Positions 1 through 6,102 of a stretch of 6,106 bases of DNA are shown here, in pieces; the first letter of the stretch is position 1; the number at the start of each line of letters is the position of its first letter. A model generated the notes under the pieces. That model saw only the letters and a list, made by a program, of their open reading frames with translations, was not told the DNA's origin and did no database searches. Origin of the DNA: Rhodocyclaceae bacterium (lineage in GTDB: Bacteria > Pseudomonadota > Gammaproteobacteria > Burkholderiales > Rhodocyclaceae); NCBI GenBank assembly GCA_030689585.1, contig JAUYFZ010000101.1, forward strand, positions 1-6,106. The letters are read 5' to 3'. Made by a program: the position numbers and the translations under genes.

Positions 1-56
1 ACGAAGCCCACCCCTGTCACATGAAATCAATGCGATTAAACGCCCGCCCCCCTTCG

Positions 57-72
57 CCCCCCTTTCGGGGGG
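57..72. other. GC-rich hairpin in the leader before the kinase gene
   Basis: Six C, a TTTC loop and six G form a perfect 6-bp stem-loop. It sits in a very C/G-rich stretch (about 41-72) with no gene. The stem is followed by TTCTCATC rather than a clean T run, so a terminator for a gene to the left of the window is possible but weakly supported. The rest of positions 1-115 holds no gene I can support. Confidence 0.4.
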
Positions 73-115
73 TTCTCATCGGCTCGCTACGCTCGATTAT
101 TACGGGGCACTCCGA

Positions 116-1309
116 ATGAGTGTATTTCACGCTAATACCCCCCCCGCCCAGGATCAGGAGCGGTTGCGTGCGCTGGAAGCTGCGCTTCTGGACAGCCAGA
201 TGCGGTTGCGCGGTTTTTATGATGCGGCCCCGCTGGCGATTTTGCAGTGGAGCCGAGAGGGGCGCATTACCGATTGGAACCGGATGGCAGAAGCCACCTT
301 TGGCTATGCAAGAGAAATCACGATTGGACAGAAACTGGTTCCGCTTCTGATCCATCCAGACGATTACCAGCTTTTTTCGTCAGCGATTGCCGAGGCACTC
401 AAAACGGGAACAGCCAGCCACGTGACCTGTCGGTCCATTCGAACCGGCGGGAGCGAGTTGGTCTGCGAATGGCGCAATGTGCCGCTACGAACCGCCAAAG
501 GCAGTTTGATCGGTATTCTGTCGTTAGCCTTGGATGTCACGGAACGCGTGTGGGCTGAACAAAGTTTGCGTCAGGCGCGGGACCAGGCCGAACGCCTTTC
601 TCAAGCCAAAACAGAGTTCATGGCCACGATTAGCCATGAATTACGCACGCCCCTGAATGGGGTTTTAGGCATGTCGCAACTGTTGCTTGATATGGTAGGG
701 GAGGACGAAAAGGAATTCGTCCGCATTATCGATACCAGTGGAAAGCATTTGCTTGAGATCATCAACGCCATCATCGCTTACACAGAAGTCGATATTTCGC
801 GTCCGGAAGAGGCGATGGGAGATTGCCCGATTCTTGAAACATTGGCGTTGGCTGCGGATCGTTATGGTTATGCGGCCCGCAACAAGGGGATTACTTTTGA
901 TTTGGTCCTAGAGGAAAACACATTGACGGCTCCGTTCATCGGAGATCGTCGCGCTTTTGAAAAGATCCTTTTCAATCTGGTGGATAACGCAGTCCGTTTT
1001 ACAGAAACAGGGGGCGTTCGCGTGCATGCCACGACCATTCCTTTCTCTGAAGATCAGCTCACCGTCACCATCGAAATTGCCGACACGGGCATCGGCATGT
1101 CGCCTGAATTTATTGCGACGCACCTTTATACGCCTTTCAAACAAGCCGAAAACGCCATCACCAGAAAGCGGGGAGGGGTGGGGCTAGGGTTGGCATTAAC
1201 CAAAAAACTGGTGGATCGACTACAGGGCACGATCGAGGTCACCAGCCGCGAAGGGGAAGGCACAACCTTTACGTTGCAACTCCCATTCCGCATTGCTTCC
1301 CCCGTATAA
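116..1309 (+). CDS. Soluble PAS-domain sensor histidine kinase
   Basis: This 397-residue protein is a two-component sensor kinase that should autophosphorylate on a histidine and pass the phosphate to a response regulator. A short N-terminal helix (about 12-33) leads into a PAS domain (about 34-145, ending DVTERVWAEQ). A linker helix follows, then a dimerisation/phosphoacceptor domain with the H-box FMATISHELRTPLNG (His174), then an ATPase domain. The ATPase domain shows the N-box NLVDNAVRFTETGG (287-300), the G1 box DTGIGM (323-328) and the G2 box GGVGLGLAL (353-361). The second box has Val where Thr or Ser is more usual. I see no signal peptide, membrane segment or receiver domain, so it is probably cytoplasmic and senses an internal cue. 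The ATG at 116 has a weak GGGG about 8 bases upstream. The reading frame stays open to the window edge, but no upstream ATG or GTG is in frame. No partner regulator is adjacent, so the signal and target are unknown. Confidence 0.9.
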   Translation: MSVFHANTPPAQDQERLRALEAALLDSQMRLRGFYDAAPLAILQWSREGRITDWNRMAEATFGYAREITIGQKLVPLLIHPDDYQLFSSAIAEALKTGTASHVTCRSIRTGGSELVCEWRNVPLRTAKGSLIGILSLALDVTERVWAEQSLRQARDQAERLSQAKTEFMATISHELRTPLNGVLGMSQLLLDMVGEDEKEFVRIIDTSGKHLLEIINAIIAYTEVDISRPEEAMGDCPILETLALAADRYGYAARNKGITFDLVLEENTLTAPFIGDRRAFEKILFNLVDNAVRFTETGGVRVHATTIPFSEDQLTVTIEIADTGIGMSPEFIATHLYTPFKQAENAITRKRGGVGLGLALTKKLVDRLQGTIEVTSREGEGTTFTLQLPFRIASPV

Positions 1310-1310
1310 T
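1305..1310 (+). promoter_or_regulatory. Candidate -10 box of the ahcY promoter
   Basis: A perfect TATAAT overlaps the kinase stop codon (TAA at 1307-1309). Initiation 6-9 bases downstream would begin the transcript at about 1316-1319, just where the SAH riboswitch begins. A convincing -35 box at 16-18 bases is not visible: TTGCAA at 1274-1279 is too far away. The match and its position relative to the aptamer are seen directly; promoter activity is inferred. Confidence 0.55.
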
Positions 1311-1319
1311 CGCCAACTT

Positions 1320-1377
1320 CCGAGGAGCGTTGCAGGGGATTTCCCTCAGGCTCGGATCATTGGATAACGACGCTCAC
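1320..1377 (+). ncRNA. SAH riboswitch (S-adenosylhomocysteine aptamer)
   Basis: The sequence matches the known SAH riboswitch pattern. CCGAG (1320-1324) pairs with CTCGG (1351-1355) to form P1. AGGG (1334-1337) pairs with CCCT (1343-1346) to form an inner hairpin. GAGCGTTG (1325-1332) pairs with CGACGCTC (1368-1375), with one G-U wobble, to form the pseudoknot helix. The conserved blocks CCGAGGAGCG, CAGGCTCGG and AACGACGCTCAC are all present. This family binds SAH and usually raises expression of SAH-recycling genes, and the next gene is ahcY, which degrades SAH. The aptamer call rests on pairing plus context and is strong; the direction of switching is taken from the family. Confidence 0.92.
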
Positions 1378-1400
1378 TTAATCCGGCCAGGATAGGTGAG
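1373..1400 (+). promoter_or_regulatory. Hairpin competing with the SAH riboswitch pseudoknot (putative expression platform)
   Basis: CTCACTTAATCC (1373-1384) can pair with GGATAGGTGAG (1390-1400), with one bulged A, one G-U pair and a 5-base loop. Its 5' arm uses bases 1373-1375, which are also needed for the pseudoknot. The aptamer and this hairpin therefore cannot both form fully, which fits a ligand-controlled switch. It is followed by TTACATCTTT, which is only moderately T-rich, so a weak transcription terminator is possible. It does not cover the Shine-Dalgarno sequence at 1426-1430, so direct masking of that site is not supported. Confidence 0.55.
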
Positions 1401-1425
1401 TTACATCTTTCCCAGCCCCTTTTTT

Positions 1426-1430
1426 GGAGA
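1426..1430 (+). promoter_or_regulatory. Ribosome binding site fixing the GTG start of ahcY
   Basis: GGAGA lies six bases before GTG 1437, just after a run of six T. It supports the GTG over the next in-frame ATG (1461), which would remove residues of the conserved AhcY N-terminus. Confidence 0.75.
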
Positions 1431-1436
1431 ACCGCT

Positions 1437-2828
1437 GTGACTGATTACGTGATTGCTGACATGAACCTGGCCGATTGGGGCCGTAAAGAAATTCGCATTG
1501 CTGAAACCGAGATGCCGGGATTGATGGCGATTCGTGAGGAATTCGCCGCAGCGCAACCGCTCAAGGGCGCACGCATCACCGGCTCGCTGCACATGACGAT
1601 TCAAACCGCTGTGTTGATCGAAACGCTGGTGGCCCTCGGTGCCGACGTGCGCTGGGCTTCCTGTAATATCTTCTCAACTCAAGATCATGCAGCGGCGGCC
1701 ATTGCCAAGGACGGCATCGCTGTGTTCGCTGTCAAGGGTGAATCGCTGGTCGACTATTGGGATTACACCCACCGCATCTTCGAATGGCCCGACCAAGGTT
1801 ATTCCAACATGATCCTCGACGACGGCGGCGATGCCACGCTGTTGCTTCATCTAGGCGCGCGGGCCGAAGAGGACGTGACGTTACTGGCCAACCCCGGCTC
1901 AGAAGAAGAAACCATCCTCTTTGCCTCCATCAAAGCCAAGCTCGCCACGGACAAAACCTGGTATTCGACTCGTTTAGCCCACATTAAAGGCGTGACTGAA
2001 GAAACCACCACAGGCGTACATCGTCTGTATCAAATGCACGAACGCGGTGAGTTGAAGATTCCCGCCATCAACGTGAATGATTCCGTCACCAAGTCCAAAT
2101 TTGACAACCTCTACGGCTGCCGTGAATCGCTGGTTGACGGCATCAAACGGGCGACCGATGTCATGATTGCTGGCAAGGTAGCACTCATCGCCGGTTATGG
2201 CGATGTCGGCAAGGGCAGTGCCCAAGCCATGCGCGCACTCTCCGCTCAAGTATGGGTCACCGAAGTCGACCCCATCTGTGCCTTGCAAGCCGCGATGGAA
2301 GGTTATCGTGTCGTGACGATGGACTACGCGGCCGATAAAGCCGACATTTTCGTCACCTGCACCGGCAACTACCACGTCATCACCCATGACCACATGGCGA
2401 AAATGAAAGATCAGGCGATTGTCTGCAATATCGGACACTTCGATAATGAAATCGAGGTGGCGGCTCTGGAAAAATACACCTGGGAAGAGATCAAGCCGCA
2501 GGTGGATCACATCATCTTCCCCGACGGGAAGCGCATCATCCTGCTGGCCAAAGGGCGGCTTGTGAACCTAGGTTGCGGTACCGGCCATCCGAGCTATGTG
2601 ATGAGTTCTTCTTTTGCTAATCAGACTATTGCGCAAATAGAACTCTTTACGCGCAATGCCGACTACCCGGTGGGCGTTTATACGCTACCCAAGCACCTTG
2701 ATGAAAAAGTGGCGCGGTTGCAATTGAGAAAACTCAACGCGCAACTGTCCGTGCTCACCCCCCAACAAGCCGCCTACATCGGGGTGCCGCTGGAAGGGCC
2801 GTATAAGGCGGAACACTATCGGTATTGA
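1437..2828 (+). CDS. ahcY: S-adenosylhomocysteine hydrolase (adenosylhomocysteinase)
   Basis: AhcY reversibly splits S-adenosylhomocysteine into adenosine and homocysteine using bound NAD. This removes the product that inhibits methyltransferases and feeds the methionine cycle in the cytoplasm. The 463-residue protein is full length for the bacterial form and includes the extra segment (about 148-186) that bacterial enzymes carry relative to the human one. Visible motifs are [16 protein letters not shown] with His52, DDGGD (128-132), [11 protein letters not shown] with Lys219 and Asp223, the NAD-binding loop GYGDVGKG (253-260), CNIGHFD with His334, and the C-terminal PYKAEHYRY. Lys457 and Tyr461 in that tail match residues that reach the NAD of a neighbouring subunit. 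It starts with GTG behind GGAGA and is preceded by an SAH riboswitch, so its own substrate probably controls it. The gene order ahcY, toxin-antitoxin, metF suggests an interrupted ahcY-metF operon. Confidence 0.98.
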   Translation: MTDYVIADMNLADWGRKEIRIAETEMPGLMAIREEFAAAQPLKGARITGSLHMTIQTAVLIETLVALGADVRWASCNIFSTQDHAAAAIAKDGIAVFAVKGESLVDYWDYTHRIFEWPDQGYSNMILDDGGDATLLLHLGARAEEDVTLLANPGSEEETILFASIKAKLATDKTWYSTRLAHIKGVTEETTTGVHRLYQMHERGELKIPAINVNDSVTKSKFDNLYGCRESLVDGIKRATDVMIAGKVALIAGYGDVGKGSAQAMRALSAQVWVTEVDPICALQAAMEGYRVVTMDYAADKADIFVTCTGNYHVITHDHMAKMKDQAIVCNIGHFDNEIEVAALEKYTWEEIKPQVDHIIFPDGKRIILLAKGRLVNLGCGTGHPSYVMSSSFANQTIAQIELFTRNADYPVGVYTLPKHLDEKVARLQLRKLNAQLSVLTPQQAAYIGVPLEGPYKAEHYRY

Positions 2829-2852
2829 CAGCCCGCAAAACGAAGCCATAAT
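2825..2852 (+). promoter_or_regulatory. Promoter of the toxin-antitoxin pair and probably metF
   Basis: A perfect -35 box TTGACA (2825-2830) overlaps the ahcY stop codon TGA (2826-2828). After a 16-base spacer comes CATAAT (2847-2852), a 5/6 match to the -10 consensus. The predicted start near 2859 gives a leader of about 26 bases to the antitoxin ATG. The -10 box lies inside the inverted repeat at 2846-2865. Boxes and spacing are seen directly; activity is inferred. Confidence 0.7.
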
Positions 2853-2865
2853 GGAGCCATTATGG
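2846..2865. promoter_or_regulatory. Inverted-repeat operator candidate for the antitoxin
   Basis: CCATAATGG and its exact reverse complement CCATTATGG are separated by two bases (AG), a perfect 9-bp inverted repeat. Each arm is itself nearly symmetric (CCAT-A-ATGG), giving four CCAT/ATGG quarter sites. That suits two ribbon-helix-helix dimers binding side by side. It covers the -10 box, so binding would block transcription, as known for autoregulated FitAB/VapBC systems. A terminator is less likely because the stem is AT-rich and no T run follows. Confidence 0.7.
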
Positions 2866-2884
2866 TTCCGCACTGGAGGTAATT

Positions 2885-3313
2885 ATGCCTAATTTATCGA
2901 TTAAAGATGTTCCTGAAGCATTGGCGGAAAAAATCCGTCAACGTGCAGTCAACAACCATCGAAGCCTGCAAGGAGAGTTGATGGCACTCTTGGAAGGGGC
3001 TGGAAATGAATCCCCCCATGCCCCTTCCATGCTGATGACAGCAGAACCCATCGCTAATTATGCGGTGTCTCCTTCTGTGTCGAATTCTGCGACAAACAGA
3101 GAGCGTGCTTTTCCGATGGATGATCTATGGGGGCGATTCGATGCGATGGCTGCGGAGAATCGCTTGCCTCGGCCCGTTCCGGAAACGCGCGAAGCGCGTG
3201 TTCGACGCTTGCGGGAAATTGCGAGTCAAGTCAATCCAGCATTTCGAGCTGCCGATCGTTTAACACGCGAACAGGCCAATGATCGTGCTTTTCTGCGAAA
3301 CATTGGCCTATGA
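2885..3313 (+). CDS. vapB: FitA/VapB-like ribbon-helix-helix antitoxin with long C-terminal extension
   Basis: The first 38 of 142 residues (MPNLSIKDVPEALAEKI onward to about Leu36) match the FitA-like Arc-type ribbon-helix-helix domain. The strand PNLSIKDV would contact DNA, followed by two helices. Residues about 39-77 are Ser/Pro/Asn/Ala-rich and look like a flexible linker. Residues 78-142 begin MDDLWGRFDAMAAENRLP and include a charged helix (about 100-114), and probably bind and block the toxin. Antitoxins of this family are commonly about 75-100 residues, so this one is long. A strong GGAGG (2875-2879) sits five bases before the ATG. Its stop overlaps the toxin start as ATGA. Expected roles are neutralising the PIN toxin and, with it, repressing the promoter at 2825-2865. 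Family membership is well supported by the N-terminus and context; the exact subfamily is uncertain. Confidence 0.88.
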   Translation: MPNLSIKDVPEALAEKIRQRAVNNHRSLQGELMALLEGAGNESPHAPSMLMTAEPIANYAVSPSVSNSATNRERAFPMDDLWGRFDAMAAENRLPRPVPETREARVRRLREIASQVNPAFRAADRLTREQANDRAFLRNIGL

Positions 3314-3735
3314 TCTTTTTAGATACCAACATTTTGCTCTATGCTGTTTCGACCTCTCCTGACGAAGCAGGCAAGCAATGTCTTGCCGAGCACTTGGTGT
3401 TCGATACTGATTGGTCTTGGTCGGCTCAGGTTATGCAGGAGTTTTACAGCAACGTTATTAAACCAACCTCACGGAGAACTGCGCTGACCTCTGTGCAAGC
3501 GTATGAGTTTTTGGAATCCTTGTTGCCGGATCATCCTTGCCAATCTATGGATGCCGAACTCATTTTGCAGGCCCTACATTTTCATCAGCATTTTCGCATT
3601 CAGTGGTGGGACGCGCCCATCCTTGCGGCGGCGCATCGAATGAACTGTAGCCAAATTTTGAGTGAGGATTTTCAACAGGGTCGAAACTACGACGGCGTAA
3701 CCGTCGTGAACCCTTTTCTGGAGACGGTCCATTGA
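3310..3735 (+). CDS. vapC: PIN-domain ribonuclease toxin (VapC/FitB-like)
   Basis: This 141-residue single-domain protein is a PIN endoribonuclease, the toxin of a type II toxin-antitoxin pair. VapC-type enzymes cut RNA with magnesium and slow growth. The four acidic residues expected of the active site are visible: Asp5 in MIFLDTNILLY, Glu44 in QVMQEFY, Asp101 in WWDAPILAAA and Asp120 in LSEDFQQG. It therefore looks catalytically intact. Length is normal for the family. The ATG overlaps the antitoxin stop (ATGA), and I see no Shine-Dalgarno sequence before it. Translation probably depends on ribosomes finishing the antitoxin, which would keep toxin below antitoxin. Hand counts of three 60-base lines give about 46% GC, against about 57% for two lines of metF, which hints at acquisition. 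Its last bases overlap the metF start. The RNA target cannot be inferred from sequence. Confidence 0.92.
   Translation: MIFLDTNILLYAVSTSPDEAGKQCLAEHLVFDTDWSWSAQVMQEFYSNVIKPTSRRTALTSVQAYEFLESLLPDHPCQSMDAELILQALHFHQHFRIQWWDAPILAAAHRMNCSQILSEDFQQGRNYDGVTVVNPFLETVH
3720..3723 (+). promoter_or_regulatory. Ribosome binding site supporting the TTG start of metF
   Basis: GGAG inside the end of the toxin gene lies eight bases before TTG 3732. No in-frame ATG occurs until codon 60 of metF, well past the conserved EFFPP and GAGGSTR motifs, so TTG is the best start. Confidence 0.7.
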
Positions 3736-4580
3736 CAACCTTCAACCCTGAAATCTCCGTTGAGTTTTTCCCACCCCAAACTCCTGAAGGGGTTGAAAAA
3801 TTGCGGGCTGTCTGGACAAAACTGGCGGTTCTGCATCCAACCTTTTGCTCGGTGACGTTCGGCGCCGGAGGTTCGACACGCGACCGTACTTTCGATACCG
3901 TGGCCGAAATGCGGGCGGCGGGTCTACCTGCGGCACCTCACTTGTCCTGCGTGGGGTCAACACAGGACAATATCCGGGAAATTCTGGAGTGCTATCGTTC
4001 TGCGGGCATCCGGCGCATCGTGGCCTTGCGGGGAGATTTGCCCTCCGGCATGGCGGAATCCGGCGAATTTCGCTATGCCAATGAACTGGTGGAATTCATC
4101 CGTCGGGAAACGGGGGATTGGTTTCACCTCGACGTGGCGGCTTATCCTGAAGGTCATCCCCAAGCCAAAAGTGCGGAAGATGATCTTCTGAACTTCAAAC
4201 GCAAGGTGGAGGCGGGGGCGGATTCGGCCATTACTCAATTCTTTTTTAATGCCGATGCCTACGAACATTTTGTATCGGACGCCCGCGCACGGGGCGTGAC
4301 GATTCCCATCGTGCCGGGCATCATGCCCATTGCCAGTTATTCCAAGCTGGCCCGATTCGCCGATGGCTGTGGTGCGGAAATTCCCCGTTGGATGCGCCGG
4401 AAATTTGAAGGCTTTGGTGACGATGCCGATTCCGTCCGCGCTTTCGGGCTAGATGTAGTGACGGAGCTATGCGGTCGTCTCCTTGAACGCGGTGCACCGG
4501 GATTGCACTTCTACACGCTCAATCAAGCAGGACTGACCACGGAGATCGTGACCCGCTTGGGGGTATTCCATTACCCATAA
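3732..4580 (+). CDS. metF: 5,10-methylenetetrahydrofolate reductase
   Basis: MetF is an FAD enzyme that reduces methylene-tetrahydrofolate to 5-methyl-tetrahydrofolate, the methyl donor for making methionine from homocysteine. The 282-residue protein compares with 296 in E. coli and differs mainly by a shorter N-terminus. Conserved motifs in order are VEFFPPQTPEG with catalytic Glu11 (E. coli Glu28), SVTFGAGGSTR (40-50), APHLSCVG (68-75), IVALRGDLP with Asp102 (E. coli Asp120), HLDVAAYPEGHP (132-143), GADSAITQFFFN (162-173), PIVPGIMPI (192-200) and FYTLNQA (260-266). It begins with TTG, and the toxin stop codon (3733-3735) overlaps that start as TTGA, so translational coupling to the toxin gene is likely. 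I see no separate promoter close upstream. Transcripts probably come from the promoter at 2825 and by readthrough from ahcY. The product of AhcY, homocysteine, is methylated using the product of MetF. Confidence 0.97.
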   Translation: MTTFNPEISVEFFPPQTPEGVEKLRAVWTKLAVLHPTFCSVTFGAGGSTRDRTFDTVAEMRAAGLPAAPHLSCVGSTQDNIREILECYRSAGIRRIVALRGDLPSGMAESGEFRYANELVEFIRRETGDWFHLDVAAYPEGHPQAKSAEDDLLNFKRKVEAGADSAITQFFFNADAYEHFVSDARARGVTIPIVPGIMPIASYSKLARFADGCGAEIPRWMRRKFEGFGDDADSVRAFGLDVVTELCGRLLERGAPGLHFYTLNQAGLTTEIVTRLGVFHYP

Positions 4581-4591
4581 GTCGAAATAAC

Positions 4592-4748
4592 TGTAACTAC
4601 TCAGGTCCGGTCGGAACACAGCTCTCCTTCCCCTTCAAGGGGGAGGCGGGGAGGGGGATGGGGGGGAAGAATTCCGCGTAAAACCCCATCCCCACCCCAG
4701 CCCTCCCCTTGAAGGGGAGGGAGATTGACACCGACCTGAGTAGTTACA
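4592..4748. repeat. Palindromic intergenic element with 16-bp inverted ends
   Basis: The ends are an exact 16-base inverted repeat: TGTAACTACTCAGGTC at 4592-4607 and its reverse complement at 4733-4748. The interior is also roughly symmetric, with a TCCCCTTCAAGGGG block followed by a G-rich GGGGATGGGG block on the left and their mirror images on the right. The centre lies around 4667-4680. Each half also folds alone into a 9-bp hairpin (4626-4634 with 4638-4646; 4701-4709 with 4713-4721). Six T follow on the plus strand (4750-4755), and A/T-rich sequence flanks the left end. The element fills most of the gap between convergent metF and hisD. It resembles small non-coding inverted-repeat elements (MITE-like); no transposase gene or clear target duplication is visible. 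Confidence 0.75.
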
Positions 4749-4755
4749 ATTTTTT
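4733..4755 (+). terminator. Possible terminator for metF formed by the element ends
   Basis: The right end of the palindromic element runs straight into six T. If the long stem with 4592-4607 forms, this is a terminator-like arrangement for metF. Pairing on the other strand could serve hisD, although only a broken A/T stretch follows there. The stem is unusually long, so this is inference from position and the T run. Confidence 0.4.
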
Positions 4756-4803
4756 GTAAGCAACGCAGTATCGCGACGAAGTTTGAGTGTATAGACGTGC
4801 CCG

Positions 4804-6096
4804 TTACCTGAACCGTAACTCTGCCGCTCTCGCATGGGCGGTGAGTCCCTCTCCATGGGCCAGAATCGAGGCGATGGGGCCGAGTGTTTGTGCGCCTGTA
4901 AGGGATACCTCGATCAGGCTGGATCGTTTCTGGAAATCGTAGACCCCTAGCGGGGAGGAAAAACGGGCGCTGCGGGACGTGGGCAGGACGTGGTTGGGGC
5001 CGGCGCAGTAATCGCCTAGGGATTCCGAGGTGTAATGGCCCATGAAGATAGCACCGGCGTGGCGGATTTTATCGAGGAGTTTGTGGGGTTCATCGACCGC
5101 CAGTTCGAGGTGTTCCGGGGCGATGTGATTGCTGATTTCACAGGCTTCCTCCAGATCAGCCACCTGGATCAACGCCCCTCTTTCAGTTAGCGAGGCGGCA
5201 ATGGTTTCCCGACGAGACATCGTGGGCAGGAGGCGTTCGATACTGTTGACGACGCGATCAATGAAGGCGGCATCCGGGCAGAGAAGGAGAGATTGCGCCA
5301 GTTCATCATGTTCTGCCTGAGCGAAAAGGTCCATGGCTACCCAGTCTGGATGGCCGGAGCCATCTGAAATGATGAGCACTTCCGAAGGACCGGCCACCAT
5401 GTCGATGCCGACGGTGCCGAATACTCGTCGCTTGGCGGCGGCGACATAGGCGTTGCCCGGGCCAACAATTTTGTCAACCTGGGGGATGGTCTGGGTGCCA
5501 TAGGCCAATGCGGCAATGGCTTGCGCCCCCCCCACGGTGAATACGCGATCAACACCGGCCAGATGGGCGGCCGCGAGTACCAGTGGATTGCGTTCGCCGT
5601 CGGGAGTTGGGGTCACCATAATGAGTGTCCGTACTCCGGCGACTTTGGCGGGCAGGGCGTTCATCAGCACTGAGCTAGGATAAGCAGCCTTGCCTCCGGG
5701 AACGTAGAGACCGACGCGGTCGAGTGCGGTGACTTTTTGTCCTAATCGTGTGCCATTGGGTTCGATATATTCCCAAGAGGCTATTTTTTGATGGTTATGG
5801 TAGGTGCGAATACGGTCGGCGGCTTGTTCGAGAGCCACACGTTGTTCGGTGGACAGGCTGTCGAAGGCCCCCTTGAGCAGGGCGGGTGACAGTTCCAGCT
5901 CGGCCATGTTTGCAACAACCATTCGGTCGAAGCGACGGGTGGCATCGAGCACGGCGGCATCGCCCCGTGCTCGGACATCTTTGAGGATGTCGGTGACCGT
6001 GCGCTCGATAGCGTCGTCGGTGGCGTGATCGACCGTCAGGTGCGCGTTGAGTGTTGACAGGAAGTTTGGGCTGCGGGTGGTCAGGCGTTTAATCAC
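4804..6096 (-). CDS. hisD: Histidinol dehydrogenase
   Basis: HisD carries out the last two steps of histidine synthesis, oxidising L-histidinol through histidinal to histidine with two NAD and a zinc ion. The 430-residue protein is full length for the family. Recognisable stretches are [23 protein letters not shown] (from 128), [15 protein letters not shown] (187-201), [16 protein letters not shown] (208-223) and [14 protein letters not shown] (232-245). Others are FAQAEHDE (258-265), APEHLEL (326-332), [15 protein letters not shown] (359-373) and GLTAHARAA (417-425). Zinc ligands expected from E. coli HisD map to Gln260, His263, Asp362 and His421, and the catalytic pair to Glu328 and His329. 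It starts with GTG six bases after GGAG, at the window edge. It converges on metF, and no other his gene follows downstream in the window. Any hisG partner would lie beyond position 6106. Confidence 0.98.
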   Translation of the reverse strand: MIKRLTTRSPNFLSTLNAHLTVDHATDDAIERTVTDILKDVRARGDAAVLDATRRFDRMVVANMAELELSPALLKGAFDSLSTEQRVALEQAADRIRTYHNHQKIASWEYIEPNGTRLGQKVTALDRVGLYVPGGKAAYPSSVLMNALPAKVAGVRTLIMVTPTPDGERNPLVLAAAHLAGVDRVFTVGGAQAIAALAYGTQTIPQVDKIVGPGNAYVAAAKRRVFGTVGIDMVAGPSEVLIISDGSGHPDWVAMDLFAQAEHDELAQSLLLCPDAAFIDRVVNSIERLLPTMSRRETIAASLTERGALIQVADLEEACEISNHIAPEHLELAVDEPHKLLDKIRHAGAIFMGHYTSESLGDYCAGPNHVLPTSRSARFSSPLGVYDFQKRSSLIEVSLTGAQTLGPIASILAHGEGLTAHARAAELRFR

Positions 6097-6102
6097 GGAC
6101 AG

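Noticed and set aside
2..115. Upstream extension of the kinase reading frame
   Set aside because: The frame is open to the window edge, but there is no in-frame ATG or GTG and the peptide would cross the C-run hairpin. ATG 116 fits the family.
17..355. Open frame of 112 codons on the minus strand over the kinase start
   Set aside because: It overlaps the PAS coding region, runs through the C/G-rich leader and resembles no known protein.
1274..1279. TTGCAA as the -35 partner of TATAAT at 1305
   Set aside because: The spacer would be 25 bases, too long for a normal sigma-70 promoter.
1974..2510. Long open frame (178 codons) on the minus strand inside ahcY
   Set aside because: It lies wholly within a clearly conserved gene on the other strand, and its translation shows no recognisable family. 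It is a shadow of ahcY codon use.
2846..2865. Inverted repeat as a terminator of ahcY
   Set aside because: The stem is AT-rich and is followed by TTCCGC, not a T run. Overlap with a promoter and position before an antitoxin gene favour an operator.
2829..3735. Toxin-antitoxin pair carried by an insertion sequence
   Set aside because: No terminal inverted repeats, target duplication or transposase are visible around the pair.
4635..4856. Minus-strand open frame through the palindromic element
   Set aside because: The translation is dominated by low-complexity Ser/Pro/Gly from the GC-rich repeat and it overlaps the end of hisD.
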